64,000 nt of DNA from NCBI GenBank assembly GCA_020636255.1, contig JACJYE010000004.1, positions 186,001-250,000 on the forward strand, read 5' to 3'. Below, one piece after another: positions 9,304 through 17,651 of this stretch. The stretch's first letter is position 1. Every line of letters starts with the position of its first letter. The notes under the pieces are model-generated. The model searched no databases and was not told the origin of the DNA. It saw only the letters and a program-made list of their open reading frames with translations. Made by a program: the position numbers and the translations under genes. Source of the DNA: Lewinellaceae bacterium (GTDB taxonomy: Bacteria > Bacteroidota > Bacteroidia > Chitinophagales > Saprospiraceae).

Positions 9304-9794
9304 TGAGACGAATAATTGACAAGATCTGCGGAGGCTTTCTGGCCTTCCTCATGGGCATCATGGCCCTGGATGTGCTGTGGGGCGTTTTCACCCGTTATGC
9401 CATGGGGCACCAGGCCAGTTGGACGGAAGAGCTGGCCCGCTTTCTGCTCATCTGGATCGGCCTGCTGGGTGCGGCCTATGCATCGGGCCGTAATATGCAC
9501 CTTTCTATCGACCTGCTGATGCCCAAGCTCGGAGAAAATGGGCAAATACGGCTGAAGAGCATTATCGATGCGCTGGTGGCCACATTCGCTTTTGCAGCAA
9601 TGGTGCTGGGCGGGTCGCGCCTGATCTATATCACACAGGTGCTGGGACAGCTGTCGCCTGCCCTTCGCCTGCCGATGGCCCTGGTCTACAGCGTCATCCC
9701 CCTGAGCGGTATCCTGGTGGTATATTATAAGGTTAGTCAGATCGTCGCCCGCTTCAGGGATCTGGCTCAAACTCCCGCTGCGGCCAACAAATAG
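9303..9794 (+). CDS. dctQ: TRAP transporter small membrane subunit (DctQ)
   Basis: A 163-residue four-helix membrane protein of the DctQ family, the small permease subunit that pairs with DctM. The characteristic segment SWTEELARFLLIWIGLLGAA is followed by a conserved MHLSIDLL. Its ATG overlaps the dctP stop by one base and it ends 12 bases before dctM, so the three subunits are made as a unit. Confidence 0.95.
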   Translation: MRRIIDKICGGFLAFLMGIMALDVLWGVFTRYAMGHQASWTEELARFLLIWIGLLGAAYASGRNMHLSIDLLMPKLGENGQIRLKSIIDALVATFAFAAMVLGGSRLIYITQVLGQLSPALRLPMALVYSVIPLSGILVVYYKVSQIVARFRDLAQTPAAANK

Positions 9795-9806
9795 AAATAC
9801 TTTGCA

Positions 9807-11093
9807 ATGGAAATATTTATACTCGTCTTATCCTTCCTCATCCTGCTGTCCATAGGCGTTCCTATTGCCTGGAGTATTGGCATCAGCAGTGTTCTGACCA
9901 TGCTGGTGAGCATTCCAGCCTCCCCTGCCCTGACCACCGTAGCCCAGCGCATGGCCACCGGCCTGGACAGCTTCGCGCTGCTGGCTATCCCGTTTTTCAT
10001 CCTGGCGGGGCAGATCATGAACCAGGGCGGCATCGCCCGGCGGCTCGTGAAGTTCGCCAAGACGCTGGTGGGGGCTCTGCCCGGCGGCCTGGCGCACGTC
10101 AACATCCTGGCTGCCATGATGTTTGGCGCTATTGCCGGCTCCGCTGTTGCCGCCGCTTCGGCCATCGGTAGCTTCATGACCGATGAGATGGAAAAAGAAG
10201 GCTATAGCAAGGAATTCTCAGCCGCCGTCAATATCACTTCAGCTACGACGGGGCTGACCATACCGCCCAGCAATATCCTGATCGTTTATTCGCTGGCCAG
10301 CGGCGGGGTCTCCATCGCAGCCCTCTTCCTGGCCGGTTACCTGCCCGGTATCCTCACCGGTGTTTTTCTAATGATCGTCTCGGCAGCCTGGGCAAAATAC
10401 CGGCGTTTCCCGGTCGGCAACCGCAGTAAGCTCAGCGAGGTATTCCGAACCTTCCTCGACGCCTTCCCCAGCCTGCTGCTGCTCGTCGTCGTTATCGGCG
10501 GCATCGTCGTGGGGGTATTCACCGCTACGGAAGCCTCGGCGGTAGCCGTATTGTACTGCCTGGTGCTCACTCTTGTCTATAAAGAAGTCAGCTGGAAGGA
10601 TATCCCGGATATCTTACTCGCCTCCGTGGGTACGACGGCCATCGTCATGCTGCTCATCGGCACGTCGATGAGCATGTCCTGGATCATGGCCTACGAGAAC
10701 ATCCCTCAGAACATCACGGATATTTTGCTGTCGGTCAGCGACAGCAAGGTGGTCATCCTACTGATCATCAACCTGATCCTCCTGTTTGTCGGCATTTTCA
10801 TGGACATGACCCCGGCTGTCCTGATCTTTACGCCCATCTTCCTGCCCGTCGTGACCAAACTTGGCCTCGACCCTACGCACTTCGGCATTATCATGGTGCT
10901 TAACCTCTGTATCGGCCTGTGTACACCGCCGGTCGGATCGGTACTGTTCGTAGGTGTCGGCGTGGCCGGTACGACGATACAGAAGGTGATACGGCCACTG
11001 CTGCCCCTGTTCATCGCCATGCTGGTGGCCCTAATCATCGTAACCTATGTGCCCGGGCTCAGCCTGTGGTTGCCGAAAGCGTTTGGTTTTTAG
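9807..11093 (+). CDS. dctM: TRAP transporter large permease subunit (DctM)
   Basis: A 428-residue polytopic DctM-family permease that drives sodium-coupled uptake of the DctP-bound uronate across the inner membrane. It is almost entirely hydrophobic, with the typical N-terminus ILVLSFLILLSIGVPIAWSI, the conserved loops AMMFGAIAGSAVAAASAIGS and TIPPSNILIVYSLASGGVS, and LGLDPTHFGIIMVLNLCIGL near the C-terminus. Length is normal. It completes the TRAP system placed between the aldolase and altronate dehydratase genes. Confidence 0.96.
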   Translation: MEIFILVLSFLILLSIGVPIAWSIGISSVLTMLVSIPASPALTTVAQRMATGLDSFALLAIPFFILAGQIMNQGGIARRLVKFAKTLVGALPGGLAHVNILAAMMFGAIAGSAVAAASAIGSFMTDEMEKEGYSKEFSAAVNITSATTGLTIPPSNILIVYSLASGGVSIAALFLAGYLPGILTGVFLMIVSAAWAKYRRFPVGNRSKLSEVFRTFLDAFPSLLLLVVVIGGIVVGVFTATEASAVAVLYCLVLTLVYKEVSWKDIPDILLASVGTTAIVMLLIGTSMSMSWIMAYENIPQNITDILLSVSDSKVVILLIINLILLFVGIFMDMTPAVLIFTPIFLPVVTKLGLDPTHFGIIMVLNLCIGLCTPPVGSVLFVGVGVAGTTIQKVIRPLLPLFIAMLVALIIVTYVPGLSLWLPKAFGF

Positions 11094-11122
11094 GCGTTTC
11101 ACAAAAAAATCTCACCCAGATC

Positions 11123-12775
11123 ATGAAAAATATTTTGCTAAAAGTACACCCTGACGATAATGTGATCGTCGCGCTGCGCAATCTGGAAGCCGGTGAACGG
11201 GTGGACTGGAATGGCCAGGCCATAGAGCTGTTGGAAAACATCCCGGTCAAACACAAGTTCAGCGAAAACGGCCTCAGGGAAGGTGAAGAGGTCATTATGT
11301 ACGGTGTGCTGGTGGGCAAAGCCACCAAGAACATCTTCAAAGGCAGCAGGATCAGCCGGGAAAACGTGGAACACTCGGCGGGTAGCTTTCGCGTCGGCGA
11401 ACGCCAGGCCAGCTGGCAGCCGCCCGATATATCGCGCTTTGAGGGAAGGACGTTTATGGGGTACCACCGGCCCGACGGCAAGGTGGGCACGATGAACTAC
11501 TGGCTGGTCGTACCGCTGGTCTTCTGCGAGAACCGCAACATCCAGGTGATCCGGGATGCCATGCTGGAGCAGCTGGGTTATGCGTCCAGCCGCCAGTTTG
11601 CCGTCGACACCCAGCAGTTGATCCAGCTTTATCAGTCCGGCGCCGGCGTAGAGGCCATACTCGATGCCGACATCATCCGGGATGCTGAGGCGATACAGCG
11701 CAACCGGTTATTCCCCAACGTGGACGGCATAAAGTTCCTTCAGCATGACGGAGGCTGCGGCGGCATCAGGCAGGATTCCGAAACCCTCTGCCGTTTGCTG
11801 GCAGGTTATATCACCCATTCCAATGTAGCGGGCGCTACTATCCTTAGCCTGGGCTGCCAGAATGCTCAGTTCCAGCTCCTGGAGCAGGCCATTCAGGCCT
11901 TTGACCCCCACTTCAGCAAACCTCTTTACGTGCTGGAACAACAAAAGAGCAAATCGGAGCGCGACTTTATCGCCGAAGCGGTGAAAAAAACCTTCGCAGG
12001 GCTTATACAGGCCAACCAGGCCGAGCGCCGTCCGGCGCCGCTGAGCAAGCTGGCCGTCGGGCTGGAATGCGGAGGCTCTGACGGTTTCTCCGGCATCTCC
12101 GCCAACCCAGCCCTGGGTTATGCTTCCGACCTGCTGGCCACGCTGGGCGGCACGCCCATCCTCTCCGAATTCCCGGAGCTGAACGGCGTAGAACAGGAGT
12201 TGATCAACCGCTGCGTCGACGAAAGCTCGGCGCGCAAATTCGCAAACCTGATGGAGTCGTATGCCAACCGGGCCAAAGAAGTGGGCTCCGGTTTTGACAT
12301 GAACCCCTCTCCGGGCAACATCAAAGACGGCCTGATCACCGACGCCATGAAATCGGCGGGGGCCGCGAAAAAAGGAGGCACCTCTCCTGTAACGGATGTG
12401 CTGGACTACACGGAACAGGCCGTAAAACCGGGCCTCAACCTGCTTTGCACGCCGGGCAATGACGTGGAAAGCACCACCGGCCTGGCAGGCTCCGGCGCCA
12501 ATATCATCGTTTTCACGACCGGGCTGGGCACGCCTACCGGCAACCCCATTGCCCCGACGATCAAGGTGTCGAGCAATACTGCTCTGGCCCAAAGGATGCC
12601 CGACCTGATCGACGTGGATGCAGGGACCATCATCGCGGGTGACGATACGATAGAATCCAAAGGCGAGGAATTACTCGACACCATCATCCGCGTTGCCAGC
12701 GGAGAACTGACGCCGAAGGCCGTCAGGCTGGCACAGGATGATTTCATTCCCTGGAAAAGGGGCGTCTCACTTTAA
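11123..12775 (+). CDS. uxaA: Altronate dehydratase
   Basis: A 550-residue cytoplasmic D-altronate dehydratase converting altronate to 2-keto-3-deoxygluconate. The N-terminal SAF-like domain (about residues 1-95) is followed by the catalytic domain with GYHRPDGKVGTMNYWLVVP, HDGGCGG, LGLECGGSDGFSGISANPA-like and GNPIAPTIKVSSN blocks. The frame is open back to 10919, but this overlaps dctM; the ATG at 11123 gives MKNILLKVHPDDNVIVAL, the usual start. Length fits full-length UxaA rather than the split GarD/SAF arrangement. Confidence 0.96.
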   Translation: MKNILLKVHPDDNVIVALRNLEAGERVDWNGQAIELLENIPVKHKFSENGLREGEEVIMYGVLVGKATKNIFKGSRISRENVEHSAGSFRVGERQASWQPPDISRFEGRTFMGYHRPDGKVGTMNYWLVVPLVFCENRNIQVIRDAMLEQLGYASSRQFAVDTQQLIQLYQSGAGVEAILDADIIRDAEAIQRNRLFPNVDGIKFLQHDGGCGGIRQDSETLCRLLAGYITHSNVAGATILSLGCQNAQFQLLEQAIQAFDPHFSKPLYVLEQQKSKSERDFIAEAVKKTFAGLIQANQAERRPAPLSKLAVGLECGGSDGFSGISANPALGYASDLLATLGGTPILSEFPELNGVEQELINRCVDESSARKFANLMESYANRAKEVGSGFDMNPSPGNIKDGLITDAMKSAGAAKKGGTSPVTDVLDYTEQAVKPGLNLLCTPGNDVESTTGLAGSGANIIVFTTGLGTPTGNPIAPTIKVSSNTALAQRMPDLIDVDAGTIIAGDDTIESKGEELLDTIIRVASGELTPKAVRLAQDDFIPWKRGVSL

Positions 12776-12786
12776 CAACCGAAACT

Positions 12787-14247
12787 ATGGCCACCTTACC
12801 TCAATTGAACAGAAAGGCCGGTGATACCGCCGAGCTTCCCATACGCGTTTTGCAATTCGGCGAAGGGAATTTCCTTCGGGCATTCGTCGACTGGATCATC
12901 TACAGGATGAACCGGGACAACGGCTTTGGGAGCGGTGTGGCCGTCGTCCAACCCATAAAACAAGGCCTGGTTTCCCTGCTCAATGAACAGGACGGGCTTT
13001 ATACCTTGTTCCTGAAAGGCTTCAAAGACGGCCAGGCGGTTGAGGAACACGAGCTCATCGATGCTATACAAAAGGGCATAGACCCCTACCAGGATTACAG
13101 CGCCTTTATGGTGGAAGCACAAAACCCGGAACTGCGTTTTATCATTTCCAATACCACGGAAGCCGGCATCGCTTTCAATGCCGAGGACAAGCTTGCCGAC
13201 ACGCCTCAGGACAGCTTCCCCGGCAAACTGGCGGCTTTCCTGTACCACCGCTACCTGCATTTTAACGGCGCAGCAGATAAAGGGTGTATCATCATTCCCT
13301 GTGAGCTCATCGACCGAAATGGGGATAAGCTGAAAGCAGTACTGCTGGAATATGCCAGCTTGTGGGGGCTGGACGAGAACTTTACCCAATGGCTGGAACA
13401 AAGCAATACCTACTGCAACACGCTCGTAGACCGCATTGTGCCAGGATACCCCAAAGGGCGCGAAGAGGCCATCTGGAAGGAACTCGGCTATCACGACAAA
13501 CTTCTCTGCGAAGGCGAACAGTTCCACCTTTGGGTCATTGAAGCGCCGGACAGCATCAGGAGCGAATTCCCTGCCGAAAAAGCCGGGCTCAACGTGGTAT
13601 TTACCGACAACATGGAACCCTACAGGACCCGGAAGGTGCGCATCCTGAACGGCGCGCACACCTCGATGGTGCCTGTATCCTACCTGTACGGCATGGAAAC
13701 GGTGCGGGAAACCGTGGAACACCCCGTGCTGGGGCAGTACGTACGCGACACCATTTTTGAAGAGATCATCCCCACGCTTACCCTGCCCAAAGCAGAGCTG
13801 AGCCAGTTTGCGGAAGACGTGCTGGACCGTTTCCGCAACCCTTATATCAAACACTACCTGATCTCCATAGCCCTGAATTCCGTATCCAAGTTCAAAACAC
13901 GGGTGTTGCCTTCTCTGCTGGAATATGCCAGGCAGCAAGGCCGACTGCCTTCCCGGCTCGTTTTTGCGCTGGCGGCCCTGGTGCGGTTCTACAAAGGCAG
14001 CCGGAACGGCGAAAGCATCCCATTACAGGATGACGACTGGGTGATCGGTTTCTTACAGGATCAATGGAGCCGATGCGACGGATCGGAAGCAGCCTTCGCA
14101 AAGCTGGCGGAAGCCGTACTGGGATGGGAAGAAGCATGGGAAGAAAACCTCCTGCAAATACCGGGCCTGAAAGGCCTGCTTGCCGGCTACCTGCTCGACA
14201 TTGAAAGGTCGGGAATGGAGCAGGCCGTGAAGAACCTGGCTTCCTAA
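12787..14247 (+). CDS. uxaB: Tagaturonate reductase
   Basis: A 486-residue member of the polyol/mannitol dehydrogenase family reducing D-tagaturonate to D-altronate with NADH. The Rossmann start is VLQFGEGNFLRAFVDWIIYR, and the C-terminal domain has KVRILNGAHTSMVPVSYL with the catalytic Lys/Asn/His region conserved in UxaB. A fructuronate reductase (UxaB/UxuB paralogy) is possible by fold, but pairing with altronate dehydratase points to the galacturonate branch. It lies 11 bases after uxaA and 11 before the esterase fusion gene. Confidence 0.95.
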   Translation: MATLPQLNRKAGDTAELPIRVLQFGEGNFLRAFVDWIIYRMNRDNGFGSGVAVVQPIKQGLVSLLNEQDGLYTLFLKGFKDGQAVEEHELIDAIQKGIDPYQDYSAFMVEAQNPELRFIISNTTEAGIAFNAEDKLADTPQDSFPGKLAAFLYHRYLHFNGAADKGCIIIPCELIDRNGDKLKAVLLEYASLWGLDENFTQWLEQSNTYCNTLVDRIVPGYPKGREEAIWKELGYHDKLLCEGEQFHLWVIEAPDSIRSEFPAEKAGLNVVFTDNMEPYRTRKVRILNGAHTSMVPVSYLYGMETVRETVEHPVLGQYVRDTIFEEIIPTLTLPKAELSQFAEDVLDRFRNPYIKHYLISIALNSVSKFKTRVLPSLLEYARQQGRLPSRLVFALAALVRFYKGSRNGESIPLQDDDWVIGFLQDQWSRCDGSEAAFAKLAEAVLGWEEAWEENLLQIPGLKGLLAGYLLDIERSGMEQAVKNLAS

Positions 14248-14258
14248 AAACACAACCG

Positions 14259-16109
14259 ATGTCCTGGAAATACGCCCCCCTGCTGTTACTGCTGCTGGCC
14301 GCCGCTATAGCCTCCGCGCAGGCCCAGATACCACGTGACACCACCTATACGCCGCATAGCGCGTTCGTAAAGCTGAAAAAACACTACCCTTTCGTTACGC
14401 CCCTGGCTGAGGAGCACCCACAGGGTGTATCGGAGCAGTTGGATGTCGTATATGCGGATATTAACGGCCGCAAACTGCACCTGGACATTTTTTACCCCAC
14501 TGAGCGCCAGGAGCAGAGCTATCCGGCAATACTCATGATCCACGGTGGAGGCTGGAGTTCCGGCAGCAAGATACATCAGGTGCCGATGGCCCGGCGGTTA
14601 GCACAAAAAGGCTACGTCGCTATAGCCGTAGAATACAGGCTAAGCCCGGAAGCCCGCTACCCTGCTGCGGTTTACGACCTGAAAGCTGCTGTCAGGTGGC
14701 TGCGGGGCCACGCAGCGGATTATGGTATCGACCCCAACAGGATCGCCGCGCTGGGCTGTTCAGCCGGCGCACAGCTGGCATCCCAGCTCGGCACGACAAG
14801 CGGTATGGAAAGGTTTGAAGGGCAACAGGGTTACGCCGGTTACTCCAGCACCATACAGGCCGTTCTGAACATCGACGGAATAGTCTCCTTCATTCACCCG
14901 GAAGCGTCGGCTGAAAGCGATGCCGCGGCACGCTGGCTGGGTGGAAACCGGGAGGAAAGGCCCGATCAATGGAAAGATGCCTCGCCGTTGGAATACGCCT
15001 GCCCGCAAACGCCGCCTTTTTTGTTCGTCAACAGCTCTTTCCCGCGCTTCCATGCCGGGCGCGACAGCCTGATCAGCATCATGGAGCAATACGGCATCTA
15101 TCACGAAGTATACACCCTGGAAGGCTCCCCGCATTCTTTCTGGCTGGTTAACCCCTGGTTCGAACCCACCCTCTTTTACGTCTCGCACTTTCTCGACAAG
15201 GTGTTCAAGGGCAGCACGAACGATATTATCGTCGCACAGGATGGCAGCGGCGATTTTACCACCGTGCAGCAGGCCATCGATGCAGTGCCGGGCCTGCGCA
15301 ACAAGCGGACCTGCATTTACATCAGGAATGGCACCTACAAAGAAAAACTGACGCTACCGCCTACGAAGACGAATGTGCGTTTCATCGGAGAGAGCACGAA
15401 GGGGGTGATCCTGACATTTGACGACTACGCCAGCAGGCTGAACCTCTTCGGCGAGACGATAGGCACCTCTGGGTCCGCTTCATTTTTCATATACGGCGAT
15501 GGTTTTGAAGCCTATAATATTACTTTCGAAAATTCGGCGGGCCCTGTCGGCCAGGCCGTTGCAGTGCGGGTCGATGGCGACAAGGCGAAGTTTGAGCACT
15601 GCCGTTTCCTGGGCAACCAGGATACCTTGTACCCGCATGGCAGCAAGAGCAGGCAATACTATAAAAACTGCTATATTGAGGGAACGGTCGATTTCATCTT
15701 CGGCTGGTCGACGGCCGTGTTCGACAGCTGTGAGATCTATTGCAAGCGGGATGGCTATATCACCGCTGCTTCGACGGAAGAAGGGCAGGATTACGGTTTC
15801 GTGTTCCGGTACTGCACTATTACGGGCAGTGCTCCCGACAATTCCGTATACCTGGGCCGCCCCTGGAGGCCCTATGCCAGAACGGTATTTATCGAATGCG
15901 AGCTGAGCGCCCTGGCCCGGCCCGAAGGCTGGCACAACTGGGGAAAGCCCGAGCGGGAAGGAACGGCTTTTTACGCAGAATACAACAACAGCGGGCCGGG
16001 TAGCAGGCCGGAGTTACGCGTTGGCTGGTCCCACCAGCTGAGCGCGTCCGAAGCAGCCCGGTATACGCTCAAAGACATATTCAAGGATTGGGATCCGATG
16101 ACCCCGTAA
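14259..16109 (+). CDS. Fused alpha/beta-hydrolase esterase and CE8 pectin methylesterase
   Basis: A 616-residue exported protein with two pectin-deesterifying modules. After a signal peptide (about 1-23, ending AQAQ), residues 50-315 form an alpha/beta-hydrolase of the acetyl-esterase type: oxyanion motif HGGGW, nucleophile elbow GCSAG and catalytic His in GSPHSFW. From about residue 321 a full-length CE8 pectin methylesterase begins (AQDGSGDFTTVQQAIDAV), with catalytic Asp residues in GNQDTLY (about 455) and GTVDFIFG (about 478) and the Arg in LGRPWRPY (about 534). Both active sites look intact, so one chain could remove an acyl group and methyl esters from pectin. The acyl group cleaved by the first module is inferred to be acetyl. 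It is read in one frame with no sign of a sequencing join. Confidence 0.93.
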   Translation: MSWKYAPLLLLLLAAAIASAQAQIPRDTTYTPHSAFVKLKKHYPFVTPLAEEHPQGVSEQLDVVYADINGRKLHLDIFYPTERQEQSYPAILMIHGGGWSSGSKIHQVPMARRLAQKGYVAIAVEYRLSPEARYPAAVYDLKAAVRWLRGHAADYGIDPNRIAALGCSAGAQLASQLGTTSGMERFEGQQGYAGYSSTIQAVLNIDGIVSFIHPEASAESDAAARWLGGNREERPDQWKDASPLEYACPQTPPFLFVNSSFPRFHAGRDSLISIMEQYGIYHEVYTLEGSPHSFWLVNPWFEPTLFYVSHFLDKVFKGSTNDIIVAQDGSGDFTTVQQAIDAVPGLRNKRTCIYIRNGTYKEKLTLPPTKTNVRFIGESTKGVILTFDDYASRLNLFGETIGTSGSASFFIYGDGFEAYNITFENSAGPVGQAVAVRVDGDKAKFEHCRFLGNQDTLYPHGSKSRQYYKNCYIEGTVDFIFGWSTAVFDSCEIYCKRDGYITAASTEEGQDYGFVFRYCTITGSAPDNSVYLGRPWRPYARTVFIECELSALARPEGWHNWGKPEREGTAFYAEYNNSGPGSRPELRVGWSHQLSASEAARYTLKDIFKDWDPMTP

Positions 16110-16127
16110 CCCTAAAACTTAAGAACG

Positions 16128-17531
16128 ATGCAAAACCTGACTTCCCGCAGGCAGTTCCTGGCCTCCCTGGGCATGCTCGCCGCCGGCAGCATGTTTCCCG
16201 CCTCCGCTTTCCGCTTCAACCTGGGCGGCAAAAAATTAAAAGTAGCCATGGTCGGCACCGGCATTCGCGGCACCGGGTTCTGGGGGCAGCGGCTGGTGAA
16301 AGAATACTCCGATATACTGGAATTCGTAGGCCTGAGCGATATCAACCCGGGCCGCCTGCAGTATGCCACCAGCTATATGGGCGTCAACTGTCCTACTTTT
16401 ACCCGTTTCGATGAAATGCTGGAAAAGGCCCGGCCCGACCTGCTCATCGTTACGACCAAAGACGCCACTCATCACGAATTTATCATCAAGGGCCTGGATT
16501 TCGGCTGCGATGTGCTCACGGAAAAACCGCTGACCACCGACGAATCAAAATGCCAGGCCATACTGGATGCCGAGCGGCGTTCGGGCAAAAAACTGATCGT
16601 AGGCTTTAATTACCGCTGGAGCCCATATACGACTAAAATAAAAGAGCTGCTCGCCAACAACACCATCGGCAAGATCACCTCCGTCGATTTCCACTGGTAC
16701 CTCAACACCTATCACGGCGCATCCTATTTTCGCCGCTGGCACGGCCTGAGGCAAAGCGGCGGCACCCTGCTGATACACAAGGCCAGCCACCACTTCGACC
16801 TGCTCAACTGGTGGCTGGATTCCGACCCCAAAGAGGTTTTCGCCTACGGAGCCCTGGAGCACTACGGCAGCAACGGGCCGTTCCGCGGCGACAAATGCAG
16901 AACCTGCCCGCACAAGAGCGAATGCAAATATTACTGGGATATCACCAAGGACGAGCACCTCATGAACCTGTACGTCAAAAACGAACAGTACGACGGGTAT
17001 ATCCGCGACAACTGCCTGTACCGCCATGAGATCAACATCTACGACAAAATGTCGGCCCAGATCAAATACGCGAATGATGCCGTCGTCAATTATTCCCTGA
17101 CCACCTACTCCCCCTTCGAAGGCTGGCGCATCGCATTCAACGGCATGGACGGCCGTATCGAAGCCTGGCTGGATATCCCCTGGCTGGAGCAAACGGCCGT
17201 CGAACAGGCCGAGCTGCACGCCATTGAAATGGGCCAAAGCAGAAAGGACAATCAGCAATTCCGCCCGATGATCGTGCACAAAACCTGGCAGAAGTACGAA
17301 ACCGTGCCCGTACCCTTCGAGCGCAGCGGCCACGGCGGCGGCGACGAGCGCCTGCAGGACAAGATCTTCAAGAACCCGGATGCGCCTGACCCGCTGAAAC
17401 ACACCGCCGGCCTGCGCGACGGCGCTATGTCCGTCCTGATCGGAATAGCAGCCCGGAAGAGCATCGAGTCGGGCGATCCGGTCCGTATCGCCGAACTGAC
17501 GGACCTGGAGCCCCGTGCAAAACGGTTGTAG
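16128..17531 (+). CDS. Tat-exported Gfo/Idh/MocA family oxidoreductase
   Basis: A 467-residue NAD(P)-dependent oxidoreductase of the Gfo/Idh/MocA family. The start TSRRQFLASLGMLAAGS is a twin-arginine signal, so it is probably folded with cofactor and exported. The Rossmann motif is VAMVGTGIRGTGFWGQ, followed by TEKPLT, which includes the family EKP. An unusual Cys cluster CRTCPHKSEC lies near residue 257-266 and might bind a metal (inference). Such proteins are common in Bacteroidota glycan loci; some are GH109-type or act on sugar derivatives, but the substrate here is unknown. It is the last gene of the galacturonate operon, 19 bases after the esterase fusion and 120 before susC. Confidence 0.88.
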   Translation: MQNLTSRRQFLASLGMLAAGSMFPASAFRFNLGGKKLKVAMVGTGIRGTGFWGQRLVKEYSDILEFVGLSDINPGRLQYATSYMGVNCPTFTRFDEMLEKARPDLLIVTTKDATHHEFIIKGLDFGCDVLTEKPLTTDESKCQAILDAERRSGKKLIVGFNYRWSPYTTKIKELLANNTIGKITSVDFHWYLNTYHGASYFRRWHGLRQSGGTLLIHKASHHFDLLNWWLDSDPKEVFAYGALEHYGSNGPFRGDKCRTCPHKSECKYYWDITKDEHLMNLYVKNEQYDGYIRDNCLYRHEINIYDKMSAQIKYANDAVVNYSLTTYSPFEGWRIAFNGMDGRIEAWLDIPWLEQTAVEQAELHAIEMGQSRKDNQQFRPMIVHKTWQKYETVPVPFERSGHGGGDERLQDKIFKNPDAPDPLKHTAGLRDGAMSVLIGIAARKSIESGDPVRIAELTDLEPRAKRL

Positions 17532-17575
17532 CACAGAAGGTGAAATTCCTGCTAGGTATTTGTGAATTCCTGAAT

Positions 17576-17605
17576 ATTGCTAGTAATGGCCGTACTGTAA
17601 GTTTG
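17576..17605 (+). promoter_or_regulatory. Putative Bacteroidota promoter before first susC
   Basis: TAAGTTTG at 17598-17605 matches the Bacteroidota -7 consensus TAnnTTTG exactly, and an ATTG at 17576-17579 could serve as a weak -33 element 18 bp upstream. Transcription would start near 17612, leaving a leader of about 40 bases before the susC ATG. This suggests the SusCD-PL1 genes have their own promoter apart from the galacturonate operon. Confidence 0.45.
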
Positions 17606-17651
17606 TAAGGATAATTCGCTTTACACTTGGTTTAACGAAATTTCCTTTTTT

